Origin: an uncultured Oscillospiraceae bacterium
GTDB lineage: Bacteria; Bacillota; Clostridia; Oscillospirales; Oscillospiraceae
DNA: 19,467 bases
Reading direction: 5' to 3'
Assembly (NCBI GenBank): GCA_934636865.1
Contig: CAKUBI010000030.1
Span: 1 to 19,467 of the forward strand
Part shown: positions 1 to 6,893 of the stretch, one piece after another
Position numbering within the stretch: the stretch's first letter is position 1
How the letters are laid out: every line of letters starts with the position of its first letter
Notes under the pieces: generated by a model
The model's input: only the letters and a program-made list of their open reading frames with translations
Databases searched by the model: none
Told to the model about the DNA's origin: nothing
Program-made: the position numbers and the translations under genes

Positions 1-80
1 GTAAAAATGGTGTAACAGCCAAGACACCAAACGCTGAAACCCCTTGAAAATCAAGGAAAATCGAAGGAGAATGAGTACAA
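1..80 (+). promoter_or_regulatory. 5' leader and RBS of ychF
   Basis: No ORF is supported in this edge segment. A small hairpin (CCTTGA 42-47, TCAAGG 51-56, loop of three A) lies just ahead of the ribosome binding site AAGGAG (about 65-70), which is spaced about ten bases from the ychF ATG. No -35/-10 pair is convincing here, so the promoter probably lies before the window. Confidence 0.5.
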
Positions 81-1190
81 ATGAAATTAGGTATCGTGGG
101 ACTGCCGAATGTGGGCAAGTCCACTTTGTTCAACGCCATCACCAACGCGGGCGCGGAGAGCGCCAACTATCCCTTCTGCACCATCGAGCCGAACGTCGGC
201 ATGGTGGCCGTTCCCGATGAGCGGCTCGACAAGCTCGCCGAGATGTACCAGCCCAAGAAAAAGACGCCCGCCGTCATCGAATTCGTCGATATCGCGGGCC
301 TTGTCAAGGGCGCGAGCCAGGGCGCGGGCCTCGGCAACAAGTTCCTTGAGAACATCCGCCGCACAGACGCGATCGTCCACGTCGTGCGCTGCTTCGACGA
401 TGAGAACATCATGCACGTCGTGGCCGACGCGAGCACGAACGTGCCCGTCGATCCCCTGGGCGACATTGAGACGATCGACTTAGAGCTTATCATGGCCGAC
501 CTCGAGATGGTCAACCGCCGCGTGGAGAAGGCCACGAAGATGGCCAAGGGCGACAAGAAGTTCCTGCACGAGGTCGAGCTTTTCTCCGCGCTTGCGGAGC
601 ACCTTGACGCGGGCAAGAGCGCGCGCACGTTCGAGGTCTCGCCCGACGACGCAGAGCTCATCGCCACTGCCGATCTTTTAAGTCTCAAACCCATCATCTA
701 CGCCGCGAACATGGATGAGGACGGCTTTGCCGCGCAGGACGGCAACCGGTACCTCCGGCAGGTCAGGGAGTTTGCCGACAAGGAGGGCGCGCAGGTGCTG
801 CCCATCTGCGCCAAGCTCGAGCAGGACATTGCCGAGCTCGACGACGAGGACCGCGCGATGTTCCTCGAGGAGCTGGGCATTGAGGAATCCGGTCTCGACC
901 GCCTCATCAAGTGCTCCTATGCGCTGCTCGGCCTGATCTCCTTCCTCACCTACGGCGAGGACGAGTGCCGCGCCTGGACCATCAAAAACGGCACCAAGGC
1001 CCCACAGGCCGCGGGCAAGATCCACTCCGACATCGAGCGCGGCTTCATCCGCGCCGAGACGATCAATTTCGACGATATGATCCGCTGCGGCAGCGTCGCG
1101 GCGGCAAAGGAGAAGGGACTTCTGCGCAGCGAGGGCAAGGACTACGTCGTCAAGGACGGCGACATGATCTACTTCCGTTTCAACGTGTAA
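81..1190 (+). CDS. ychF: Redox-regulated ATPase YchF (Obg-family P-loop)
   Basis: A universally conserved Obg/TRAFAC-class P-loop protein that binds ATP rather than GTP and associates with ribosomes; in E. coli it is linked to oxidative-stress responses and translation start selection. Seen here: the Walker A/G1 motif GLPNVGKST at residues 7-15, the switch region with DIAGLVKGAS, and NMDE in the G4 position, where true GTPases carry NKxD; the NxDE variant explains the ATP preference known for the family. The C-terminal part (roughly residues 280-369) is the TGS domain, ending in a typical GDMIYFRFNV tail. Length 369 aa is normal (about 363-366). The ATG follows AAGGAG at good spacing. It stands alone, ending in a terminator shared with the convergent downstream gene. 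Confidence 0.97.
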   Translation: MKLGIVGLPNVGKSTLFNAITNAGAESANYPFCTIEPNVGMVAVPDERLDKLAEMYQPKKKTPAVIEFVDIAGLVKGASQGAGLGNKFLENIRRTDAIVHVVRCFDDENIMHVVADASTNVPVDPLGDIETIDLELIMADLEMVNRRVEKATKMAKGDKKFLHEVELFSALAEHLDAGKSARTFEVSPDDAELIATADLLSLKPIIYAANMDEDGFAAQDGNRYLRQVREFADKEGAQVLPICAKLEQDIAELDDEDRAMFLEELGIEESGLDRLIKCSYALLGLISFLTYGEDECRAWTIKNGTKAPQAAGKIHSDIERGFIRAETINFDDMIRCGSVAAAKEKGLLRSEGKDYVVKDGDMIYFRFNV

Positions 1191-1204
1191 TTTCAGTAAG
1201 AACG

Positions 1205-1239
1205 AAAGGCTCTCCGGCCATGCGCCGGAGAGCCTTTTT
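1205..1239. terminator. Bidirectional terminator between ychF and ZIP gene
   Basis: A GC-rich stem (AAGGCTCTCCGGC paired with GCCGGAGAGCCTT, loop of five bases) is flanked by A-rich sequence on the left and five T on the right. It can therefore stop ychF transcription on the plus strand and that of the convergent metal transporter on the minus strand. The right edge touches the minus-strand stop codon. Confidence 0.9.
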
Positions 1240-1982
1240 CATCCCAGCGCGACGTCCAGCGCCATCATCAGCAGAAATCCGCCGACAAAGCCGCAGGTCC
1301 CGCCCCGGCCCGCCGCGCGCGGCAGCAGCTCCCCCGCCGTCACGCAGAGCATCGCCCCGGCGGCAAAGCTCAAAAGCCACGGCATCAGCGCATGCGCGCC
1401 CGCCGCCGCGAGCACAACGAGCACGCCCGCGAGCGGCTCCACCGCCCCGGAGAGCATCCCCGTCAGAAACGCGCGCAGGCGCGTCGCGCCCATCTGCCGC
1501 AGCGGAAGCGACACCGCCGCCCCCTCCGGAAAGTTCTGCACGCCGATGCCGAGCGCGAGCGCCACGGCCGCGGCAAGGCTCTCCCCGTCCGCGGCGAGGG
1601 CAAAGGCAAGGCCGACGGCCATGCCCTCTGGAATATTGTGCAGCGTGATGGCCGTGAGAAGCAGCGCGTTGCCGCCGAGCTTCCGTCCGCAGCGCTCGCA
1701 CAGCGCGTCAAGTCCCATGAGGAACGCCGCGCCGAAAAATATCCCGGCGCTCACCGGCAGCACGGGCGGAAAGCGTCCCTCCGCCGCCGTCTGCTCCATG
1801 GCCGGCAGGATCAGGCTCCACACGCTCGCCGCCGTCATCACCCCTGCCGCAAAGCCCAGAAAGGCGCGCTGCGAGCGCACGCAGACCTCCTGCGCAAAGA
1901 AAAACACCGTCGCCGCGCCCAGCGTGGTCATCAGAAAGAGAAACGCCGTGCCGAGCGCGGCGGAATAAAGTGCCCCAAGCAT
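1239..1982 (-). CDS. ZIP family metal transporter
   Basis: An integral membrane divalent-metal importer of the ZIP family (zinc, sometimes iron or manganese). The 247-residue protein has about eight hydrophobic segments. Family motifs are visible: the HNIPEGMAVGLAFA signature in the fourth segment, which carries the metal-binding His, Asn and Glu, and QNFPEGAAVSLPL in the fifth, where the usual HN is replaced by QN. The bacterial GufA/ZIP subgroup often looks like this. I chose the ATG at 1982 because AAAAGG sits about eight bases upstream; an in-frame GTG at 1991 overlaps that ribosome binding site. A long His-rich loop is absent, so metal identity cannot be read from sequence. Monocistronic, with its own promoter and a shared terminator with ychF. 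Confidence 0.9.
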   Translation of the reverse strand: MLGALYSAALGTAFLFLMTTLGAATVFFFAQEVCVRSQRAFLGFAAGVMTAASVWSLILPAMEQTAAEGRFPPVLPVSAGIFFGAAFLMGLDALCERCGRKLGGNALLLTAITLHNIPEGMAVGLAFALAADGESLAAAVALALGIGVQNFPEGAAVSLPLRQMGATRLRAFLTGMLSGAVEPLAGVLVVLAAAGAHALMPWLLSFAAGAMLCVTAGELLPRAAGRGGTCGFVGGFLLMMALDVALG

Positions 1983-2004
1983 TTCGATCACCTTTTCGCT
2001 TTGT

Positions 2005-2058
2005 CAGGCGGAACACCGCCTGTATGCCAGTATAGGCGCGGGACACGCGGCGCGTGAA
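2005..2058 (-). promoter_or_regulatory. Promoter and leader hairpin of ZIP gene
   Basis: On the minus strand a TATACT -10 (2029-2034) is preceded after 18 bases by TTCACG (2053-2058), a modest -35. Between the -10 and the start codon a 7-bp hairpin (CAGGCGG 2005-2011, CCGCCTG 2016-2022, loop of four) lies near the expected transcript 5' end. No Zur or Fur box is recognisable by eye. The -35 abuts the htpG terminator. Confidence 0.5.
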
Positions 2059-2059
2059 A

Positions 2060-2092
2060 AAAGGCACGGAGCCAAAAGCTCCGTGCCTTTCT
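2060..2092 (-). terminator. Intrinsic terminator of htpG
   Basis: Read on the minus strand, GGCACGGAGC and GCTCCGTGCC form a perfect stem with a TTTTG-like loop, followed by six T (the A run at 2057-2062). It lies a few bases after the htpG stop codon and separates it from the ZIP gene promoter. A weaker T run on the other side makes it potentially bidirectional. Confidence 0.88.
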
Positions 2093-2104
2093 ATCTGTTA
2101 TTTT

Positions 2105-3997
2105 TTACTGCATCAGCTGGGCGACCATGTCGGTGTAGGCGCTGGGGTCCTCGAGCGGCAGGCCCGCGATGAGGTTCGCCTGATCGTAGAGGATCTTTGC
2201 GTACAGCGCGGCCTTGCCGCGGTCCGTCGTGAGCAGCGCTTCCATCGCCTTGACCGCCGGATGCTCGACGTTCAGCTCGAGGATGCGCTCAGCCTTGACC
2301 GGCTCGGGCATCTCAAAGTTCTTGAAGTACTTTTCCATCTCGAAGCTGAAGCCCTCGCCCGCCGTCAGGCAGACGGGATGGGTCTTGAGCCTGTGGGAGA
2401 CCTTGACCTCCTTGACCTTGTCGCCGAGCGTCTCCTTGACGAAGGTGAGCAGCTCGCTCTTCTCGCCGTCCTCCTGATGCTCCTGCGCATCGCCGAGCTC
2501 CAGATCGCCGTCCACGATGGAGCGGAAGGGCTTGTCGTCGTAGTTCATCAGCGCCTGGAGCACGAACTCGTCCGTCTCGCCGGTGAGGTAGAGGATCTCG
2601 TAGTCCTTCTCCTTCAAAAGCTCGGTCTGCGGCAGCTTGTCCACCGCCGCAACGCTCTCGCCCGCGGCGTAGTAGATGCACTTCTGGTCCTCCTTCATGC
2701 GCCCAACGTACTCCTTGAGCGTCGTGAGCTTCTTTTCCGTGGAGGAATAGAACATCATCAGCTCCTTGAGCGAATCCTTCCGGCTCTCGCCGCCGTCGCT
2801 CACGATGCCGTAGCCGATCTGACGGCCGAAGTTCGCATAGAACTTCTCGTAGCCCTCGCGGTCGTCCTTGAGGAACTTTTCAAGGTCGGCGCGAACCTTT
2901 TTTTCAAGGTTCTGGCCGATGACCTTGAGCTGGCGGTCATGCTGTAAAAGCTCGCGGGAGATGTTGAGGCTCAGGTCCGGGGAATCGACCACACCGCGCA
3001 CAAAGCGCAGGTAATCGGGCAGCAGCGTGTCGCACTTGTCCATGATGAGAACGCCCGCGCTATAGAGCTGAAGGCCCTTCTCGTAGCCCTCGGTGTAGAA
3101 GTTGAACGGGCGCTGGGACGGCACGAACAGCAGCGCCTTATAGGTCACGCCGCCCTCCGCGGCGACGGTGATCGTGCGCTGGGGCTTGTCGAATTCGTGC
3201 GTCAGCTCGGAATAGAATTTATTGTATTCCTCCTCCGTGACCTCGCTCTTTTTGCGCTGCCAGAGCGGCACCATGGAGTTGACGGTCCTGAGCTCCTCGA
3301 CGGTCTCGTACTCGGGCTTCTCCGGGTCGCCGCCCTCCTTGACGCGCTGCTCGGGCATCATCATATGGATGGGGTAGCGGATATAGTCGGAATACTTTTT
3401 AATCAGAGCGTGCAGGCGGTAGGTTTCAAGATACTCGCCGTACTTCTCCTCGTCCGTGTCGGGCTTGATGTGCATGATGACGTCGGTGCCGACGCCGTCC
3501 TTGCCGCATTCGGTGATCGTATAGCCGTCCGCGCCGGAGGACTGCCACTCATAGGCCTGCTCTTCGCCGTACTTCTTCGTGCGGACGGTGATGCTGTCGG
3601 CCACCATGAAGGCAGAGTAGAAGCCCACGCCGAACTGACCGATGATGTCGATATCAGCTTCCTTCTTGTCCTTCTCCTCCGTCTCCTGGCGGAACTTGTA
3701 GGAGCCTGACGAGGCGATCACGCCGAGGTTGTTTTCAAGTTCCTCCTTACTCATGCCGATGCCGTTATCGGAGACTGTCAGCGTGCGCGCTTCCTTATCG
3801 GGCGTGACCGTGATGGCGAAATCGCCGCGGTTCATGCCGACCTTGTCATCCGTCAGCGCCACATAGCAGAGCTTGTCGATGGCGTCGCTGGCGTTGGAGA
3901 TGATCTCGCGCAGGAAGATCTCCTTATGCGTATAAATGGAGTTGATCATCAGATCGAGCAAACGCTTCGATTCTGCCTTGAATTGTTTCTTTGCCAT
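2105..3997 (-). CDS. htpG: Molecular chaperone HtpG (bacterial Hsp90)
   Basis: The cytosolic ATP-dependent dimeric chaperone of the Hsp90/GHKL family, helping refold and mature client proteins. Visible ATPase motifs in the N-terminal domain (about 1-215): catalytic Glu31 and Mg-binding Asn35 in FLREIISNASDA, the Asp77 box SDNGIGM that contacts adenine, and the lid-end motif GQFGVGFYSAFM. The middle domain contains RGVVDSPDLSLNISRELLQ, which carries the conserved Arg of the catalytic loop. The C-terminal dimerisation domain follows to residue 630, a normal length. The ATG is preceded by GAGGG. Single-gene unit with an extended -10 promoter and a CIRCE-like operator upstream, suggesting HrcA heat-shock control. 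Confidence 0.97.
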   Translation of the reverse strand: MAKKQFKAESKRLLDLMINSIYTHKEIFLREIISNASDAIDKLCYVALTDDKVGMNRGDFAITVTPDKEARTLTVSDNGIGMSKEELENNLGVIASSGSYKFRQETEEKDKKEADIDIIGQFGVGFYSAFMVADSITVRTKKYGEEQAYEWQSSGADGYTITECGKDGVGTDVIMHIKPDTDEEKYGEYLETYRLHALIKKYSDYIRYPIHMMMPEQRVKEGGDPEKPEYETVEELRTVNSMVPLWQRKKSEVTEEEYNKFYSELTHEFDKPQRTITVAAEGGVTYKALLFVPSQRPFNFYTEGYEKGLQLYSAGVLIMDKCDTLLPDYLRFVRGVVDSPDLSLNISRELLQHDRQLKVIGQNLEKKVRADLEKFLKDDREGYEKFYANFGRQIGYGIVSDGGESRKDSLKELMMFYSSTEKKLTTLKEYVGRMKEDQKCIYYAAGESVAAVDKLPQTELLKEKDYEILYLTGETDEFVLQALMNYDDKPFRSIVDGDLELGDAQEHQEDGEKSELLTFVKETLGDKVKEVKVSHRLKTHPVCLTAGEGFSFEMEKYFKNFEMPEPVKAERILELNVEHPAVKAMEALLTTDRGKAALYAKILYDQANLIAGLPLEDPSAYTDMVAQLMQ

Positions 3998-4031
3998 AAA
4001 AGCATCCCTCTCTGAATCATATTTGCCTTTG

Positions 4032-4040
4032 AGTATAGCA
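4032..4040 (-). promoter_or_regulatory. Extended -10 promoter of htpG
   Basis: On the minus strand the sequence TGCTATACT (4040 to 4032) is a strong extended -10 element about 35 bases before the htpG ATG. The -35 region (around 4055-4061, TAACAA or AACAAA) is poor, which an extended -10 can compensate. No better promoter is seen further upstream in the CIRCE-containing interval. Confidence 0.6.
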
Positions 4041-4076
4041 GATATTTCCCGCCATTTGTTACCGTTCCGTTAATTT

Positions 4077-4103
4077 TTAGCACTCTCAGTCGATCAGTGC
4101 TAA
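4077..4103. promoter_or_regulatory. CIRCE element (HrcA operator) upstream of htpG
   Basis: TTAGCACTC (4077-4085), nine bases, then CAGTGCTAA (4095-4103). The CIRCE consensus is TTAGCACTC-N9-GAGTGCTAA, so only one base departs (C for G at 4095). Such a match by chance is very unlikely. HrcA binds CIRCE to repress groESL and dnaK operons in Firmicutes. Here it lies 80 bases before the htpG start, upstream of the best promoter rather than over it, so the exact mechanism or the true promoter is uncertain. Confidence 0.85.
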
Positions 4104-4237
4104 TCCGTGCCGCAGCCCGCGCTTTCCGCGCGCCGGGTCATCATTTTTCTCAATTTTTTGCGTTTTGACTGTGCATCTTGTCGATATCACATATTCATGC
4201 CCTTTTCACCGCTTTTTTCTTTGGTAAATATGCAGTA

Positions 4238-4266
4238 TTGACTTCCGGCGCTTCCGGGGCTAAAAT
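4238..4266 (+). promoter_or_regulatory. Sigma-A promoter of liv leader/operon
   Basis: TTGACT (4238-4243) and TAAAAT (4261-4266) with an exact 17-base spacer; five of six -35 bases and five of six -10 bases match consensus. Transcription should begin near 4273, about 36 bases before the leader ORF start. This is the only convincing promoter found before livJ. Confidence 0.8.
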
Positions 4267-4308
4267 TAGCCCATCAAATATGAGAGATATATGAAAGGTT
4301 GTCATGCC

Positions 4309-4548
4309 ATGTTCCGTTTTGCTTATGCAAATCAGAATAACGCTTCCGCTTCTGCGATGTGCGCAGAGGCCGCTTCCTTCTGCACCTCTCAGTCCTTCAG
4401 CTTCAACTGCATCGTTCTGGGCGCCATTATTATGGCGTCCATTATTATTTCCCGCCTGATCACCGTCTCCGTTATCAGCATTTCCCTGCTGGTACTGGTA
4501 CTTCTGGTAGTCCTTGCGGATGCGTCCCGAACGAAACGCGGTTGCTGA
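4309..4548 (+). CDS. Putative Ile/Leu/Val-rich leader peptide of liv operon
   Basis: A 79-residue ORF. I chose ATG 4309, which has GAAAGG ten bases upstream; an in-frame ATG at 4291 has no ribosome binding site. The first half is rich in Ala, Ser, Asn, Phe and Cys. The second half holds 24 Ile, Leu or Val in 35 residues, ending in LLVLVLLVVL, then a short polar tail (ASRTKRGC). Codons in this stretch include six ATT and three GTA, otherwise sparse in the neighbouring genes. The stop codon lies 24 bases before a terminator stem, and the next gene is the branched-chain amino acid binding protein. I infer a leader peptide whose slow translation under branched-chain amino acid starvation relieves termination. 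It could instead be a small membrane protein; the hydrophobic stretch is long enough to span a membrane. Confidence 0.65.
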   Translation: MFRFAYANQNNASASAMCAEAASFCTSQSFSFNCIVLGAIIMASIIISRLITVSVISISLLVLVLLVVLADASRTKRGC

Positions 4549-4589
4549 AAGCCCCCAACGCGATACAGCAAAGCGGTTCCGCCGGGACG
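4523..4589 (+). promoter_or_regulatory. Candidate antiterminator pairing in liv leader
   Basis: CGTCCCG (4523-4529) is exactly complementary to CGGGACG (4583-4589), which is the loop and edge of the terminator. The two structures exclude each other. The enclosed RNA holds a second hairpin, CGCGGTTG (4537-4544) with CAACGCG (4556-4562, one bulge), spanning the leader stop codon. A ribosome stalled in the Ile/Leu/Val stretch (ending near 4515) would leave 4523-4529 free; one at the stop codon would cover it. Found by eye, without energy calculation. Confidence 0.45.
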
Positions 4590-4605
4590 GCGGGATCGCT
4601 TTTTT
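4572..4605 (+). terminator. Intrinsic terminator (attenuator) before livJ
   Basis: AGCGGTTCCGCC (4572-4583) pairs with GGCGGGATCGCT (4589-4600), 12 bp with two G-U pairs, loop GGGAC, followed by six T. It sits between the promoter and the first transporter gene, so transcripts must read through it to express the operon. No T-box or riboswitch core motif is recognisable around it. Confidence 0.85.
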
Positions 4606-4650
4606 GTATAAATAAATAAGTCAATATTTGATCAAAGGAGATCTGAAACG

Positions 4651-5838
4651 ATGAAAAAGAAGTTTATGTGCATGTTCATGGCGGCAGCCATGACGCTCTC
4701 GATGGCCGCCTGCGGCTCCAAGAGCGACGACACCAACCCCGACGCCAACACCAATACCGACGGCACCGACAGCGCCGAGGTCCAGACCTTCAAGCTGGGC
4801 TCCAGCGGTCCTCTGACCGGCGACGCCGCGATCTACGGCATGGCGGTCGTTCAGGGCGCGGAGCTGGCCGTCAACGAGATCAACGCCAGCGACAGCAAGA
4901 TCAAGTTCGAGTTCCAGAAGCAGGACGATGAGGCCGACGGCGAGAAGGCCGTCAACGCCTACAACACCATGATGGACTGGGGCATGCAGATCCTCGTCGG
5001 CCCCACGACCACCGGCGCTTCCATCGCAGTCGCCGATGCCTGCTACAATGACCGCACCTTCATGCTGACCCCCTCCGCCTCCTCCACCGACGTGACCGAG
5101 GGCAAGGACAATGTCTTCCAGGTCTGCTTCACCGACCCCAACCAGGGCGTTGGCGCGGCGGACTACATGGCTGAAAATTATGCCGGCGCGAAGGTCGCCG
5201 TCATCTACCGCAACGACGATGCCTACTCTCAGGGCATCCGCGACACCTTCGTGAAGGAAGCTGCCGACAAGGGCGCGTTCGAGGTCGTCTATGAGGGCAC
5301 CTTCACCGCCGACACCGCCTCCGACTTCTCCGTTCAGCTGACCGCCGCGCAGACCGCGGGCGCAGACCTCGTTTTCCTCCCCATCTACTATCAGCCCGCT
5401 TCCGTCATCTTCTCCCAGGCTAAGGCCATGGGCTACGCGCCCACCTTCTTCGGCGTGGACGGCATGGACGGCATCCTGACCATGCCCGGCTTCGACACCT
5501 CCCTTGCCGAGGGTCTGATGCTCATGACCCCGTTCTCCGCGACCGTTGATTCCAGCCAGGCCTTCGTTGACGCCTACGTCGCCGCCTACGGCACCGAGCC
5601 CAACCAGTTCGCCGCCGACGCTTACGACGGTGTGTACATCATCAAGGAAGCCCTTGAAAAGGCCGGCTGCACCGCTGATATGAGCAACGCCGACATCTGC
5701 GACGCGCTCGTCAAGGTCATGACCTCCATCTCCTACACCGGTCTCACCGGTACCGACATGACCTGGAACGCCGAGGGTCAGGTCTCCAAGGCTCCGACCG
5801 CCTACGTCGTCAAGGACGGCCAGTACGTCGAGGGCTAA
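4651..5838 (+). CDS. livJ: Branched-chain amino acid ABC transporter, binding lipoprotein
   Basis: The extracytoplasmic receptor that captures leucine, isoleucine, valine (or related amino acids) and hands them to the LivHM channel. The signal peptide has the charged start MKKKF, a hydrophobic core and a lipobox SMAAC with lipidated Cys21, followed by a Ser/Asp/Asn/Thr-rich linker to about residue 45. The mature part is a type I periplasmic-binding fold (Peripla_BP_6), starting FKLGSSGPLTGDAAIYG, with the ligand-site motif GPTTTGASIAVADAC and the typical hinge and C-terminal lobe. Length of 395 aa is normal. RBS AAAGGAG precedes the ATG at good spacing. First structural gene of the operon, directly behind the attenuator. 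Ligand specificity cannot be settled from sequence; related receptors also bind other amino acids or amides. Confidence 0.93.
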   Translation: MKKKFMCMFMAAAMTLSMAACGSKSDDTNPDANTNTDGTDSAEVQTFKLGSSGPLTGDAAIYGMAVVQGAELAVNEINASDSKIKFEFQKQDDEADGEKAVNAYNTMMDWGMQILVGPTTTGASIAVADACYNDRTFMLTPSASSTDVTEGKDNVFQVCFTDPNQGVGAADYMAENYAGAKVAVIYRNDDAYSQGIRDTFVKEAADKGAFEVVYEGTFTADTASDFSVQLTAAQTAGADLVFLPIYYQPASVIFSQAKAMGYAPTFFGVDGMDGILTMPGFDTSLAEGLMLMTPFSATVDSSQAFVDAYVAAYGTEPNQFAADAYDGVYIIKEALEKAGCTADMSNADICDALVKVMTSISYTGLTGTDMTWNAEGQVSKAPTAYVVKDGQYVEG

Positions 5839-5867
5839 ATCCTCCGCAAGCCTTTCTCAGAGCGGTT

Positions 5868-5897
5868 GGCCGCTGGGAGCGAAAGCTCCCGGCGGCC
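5868..5897 (+). other. Strong intercistronic hairpin between livJ and livH
   Basis: GGCCGCTGGGAGC pairs with GCTCCCGGCGGCC (13 bp, one G-U) around a GAAA tetraloop. No T-tract follows, so it is not a standard terminator. A smaller hairpin (CGAAGGC 5922-5928, GCCTTCG 5933-5939) comes next. Likely role: stabilise the livJ message end or mark an RNA processing site, so that binding protein is made in excess. That role is inferred. Confidence 0.7.
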
Positions 5898-6004
5898 TGC
5901 GCCCTGCTTCTATGGCGGAAACGAAGGCAGGAGCCTTCGCCTCTGCCCTTGTTTCTGCCACAGACAAAACCCCAATTCCGAAAGAGAAAAGAGAGGTGCC
6001 TCCT

Positions 6005-6883
6005 ATGGAATTTTTGTCCTATCTCATCAGCGGCATCAGCCTCGGCAGCGTGTACGCCATCATCGCCCTCGGCTATACGATGGTCTACGGCATTGCCAAG
6101 ATGCTGAACTTCGCCCACGGCGACGTCATCATGATCGGCGGCTACATTTCCTTCTGCGCGATGTTTTATCTGGGGCTTCCCAATATCGTCGCAGTGCTGC
6201 TGGCCGTCATCGTCTGCACTGTGCTCGGCGTTGTGATCGAGCGCCTTGCCTATAAGCCGCTGCGCTCGGCGCCCAGCCTTGCGGTCCTCATCACCGCCAT
6301 CGGCGTGAGCTATTTCCTGCAGAACTCCGCCCTTCTTATCTGGAAGGCGGCCGCGCGCGTCTATCCCCCCGTGGTCGAGGGCTCGATGCAGCTGTTCGGC
6401 GGCAGGCTGACCGTTTCCTATGTCTCGCTCCTCACGATCGCGGCGTGCGTCGTCATCATGATCGGCCTGACCACCTTCGTCAATAAGAGCAAGATGGGCA
6501 AGGCCATGCGCGCCTGCTCGGAGGATAAGTCGGCTGCGCAGCTGATGGGCATCAACGTCAACGCCACCATCTCCGCAACGTTCGCCATCGGCTCGGCGCT
6601 CGCGGCCATCGCGGGCGTGCTGCTCTGCTCGTTCAACACGTCCCTCATGCCCACCACCGGCTCCATGCCCGGCATCAAGGCCTTCACGGCCGCGGTGTTC
6701 GGCGGCATCGGCTCCATCCCCGGCGCGTTCCTCGGCGGCCTGCTGCTCGGCGTGATCGAGGCCATGGCCAAGGCGTACATCTCGACGAACCTCGCCAACT
6801 CCATCGTGTTCGCCGTGCTGATCGTCGTGCTGCTCGTCAAGCCCGCGGGACTGCTCGGCAAGTCCGTGACAGAGAAAGTGTGA
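6005..6883 (+). CDS. livH: Branched-chain amino acid ABC transporter permease LivH
   Basis: One of the two membrane channel subunits of the Liv importer (BPD_transp_2 family). The 292-residue protein has about eight hydrophobic segments. It begins MEFLSYLISGISLGSVYAI and has the family segment MVYGIAKMLNFAHGDVIMIG near residue 30, typical of LivH. The cytoplasmic coupling loop GKAMRACSEDKSAAQLMGIN should contact the LivG/LivF ATPases, and FGGIGSIPGAFLGG near residue 235 is also characteristic. The frame stays open upstream to 5912, but the ATG at 6005 matches family starts and follows GAGAGG; the upstream extension is not membrane-like and lacks conservation in character. It is followed closely by livM. 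Confidence 0.95.
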   Translation: MEFLSYLISGISLGSVYAIIALGYTMVYGIAKMLNFAHGDVIMIGGYISFCAMFYLGLPNIVAVLLAVIVCTVLGVVIERLAYKPLRSAPSLAVLITAIGVSYFLQNSALLIWKAAARVYPPVVEGSMQLFGGRLTVSYVSLLTIAACVVIMIGLTTFVNKSKMGKAMRACSEDKSAAQLMGINVNATISATFAIGSALAAIAGVLLCSFNTSLMPTTGSMPGIKAFTAAVFGGIGSIPGAFLGGLLLGVIEAMAKAYISTNLANSIVFAVLIVVLLVKPAGLLGKSVTEKV

Positions 6884-6893
6884 GGTGACCGGA

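Noticed and set aside
4273..4606. T-box or known riboswitch in the liv leader
   Set aside because: No T-box consensus (TGGNACCGCG-like) or specifier-loop pattern is visible, and the leader is occupied by a translated-looking ORF.
4606..4650. Second promoter directly before livJ (TATAAA at 4606-4611)
   Set aside because: The AT-rich box has no -35 at the right distance; that position is the terminator stem (CGGGAC). It reads as part of the terminator tail and leader.
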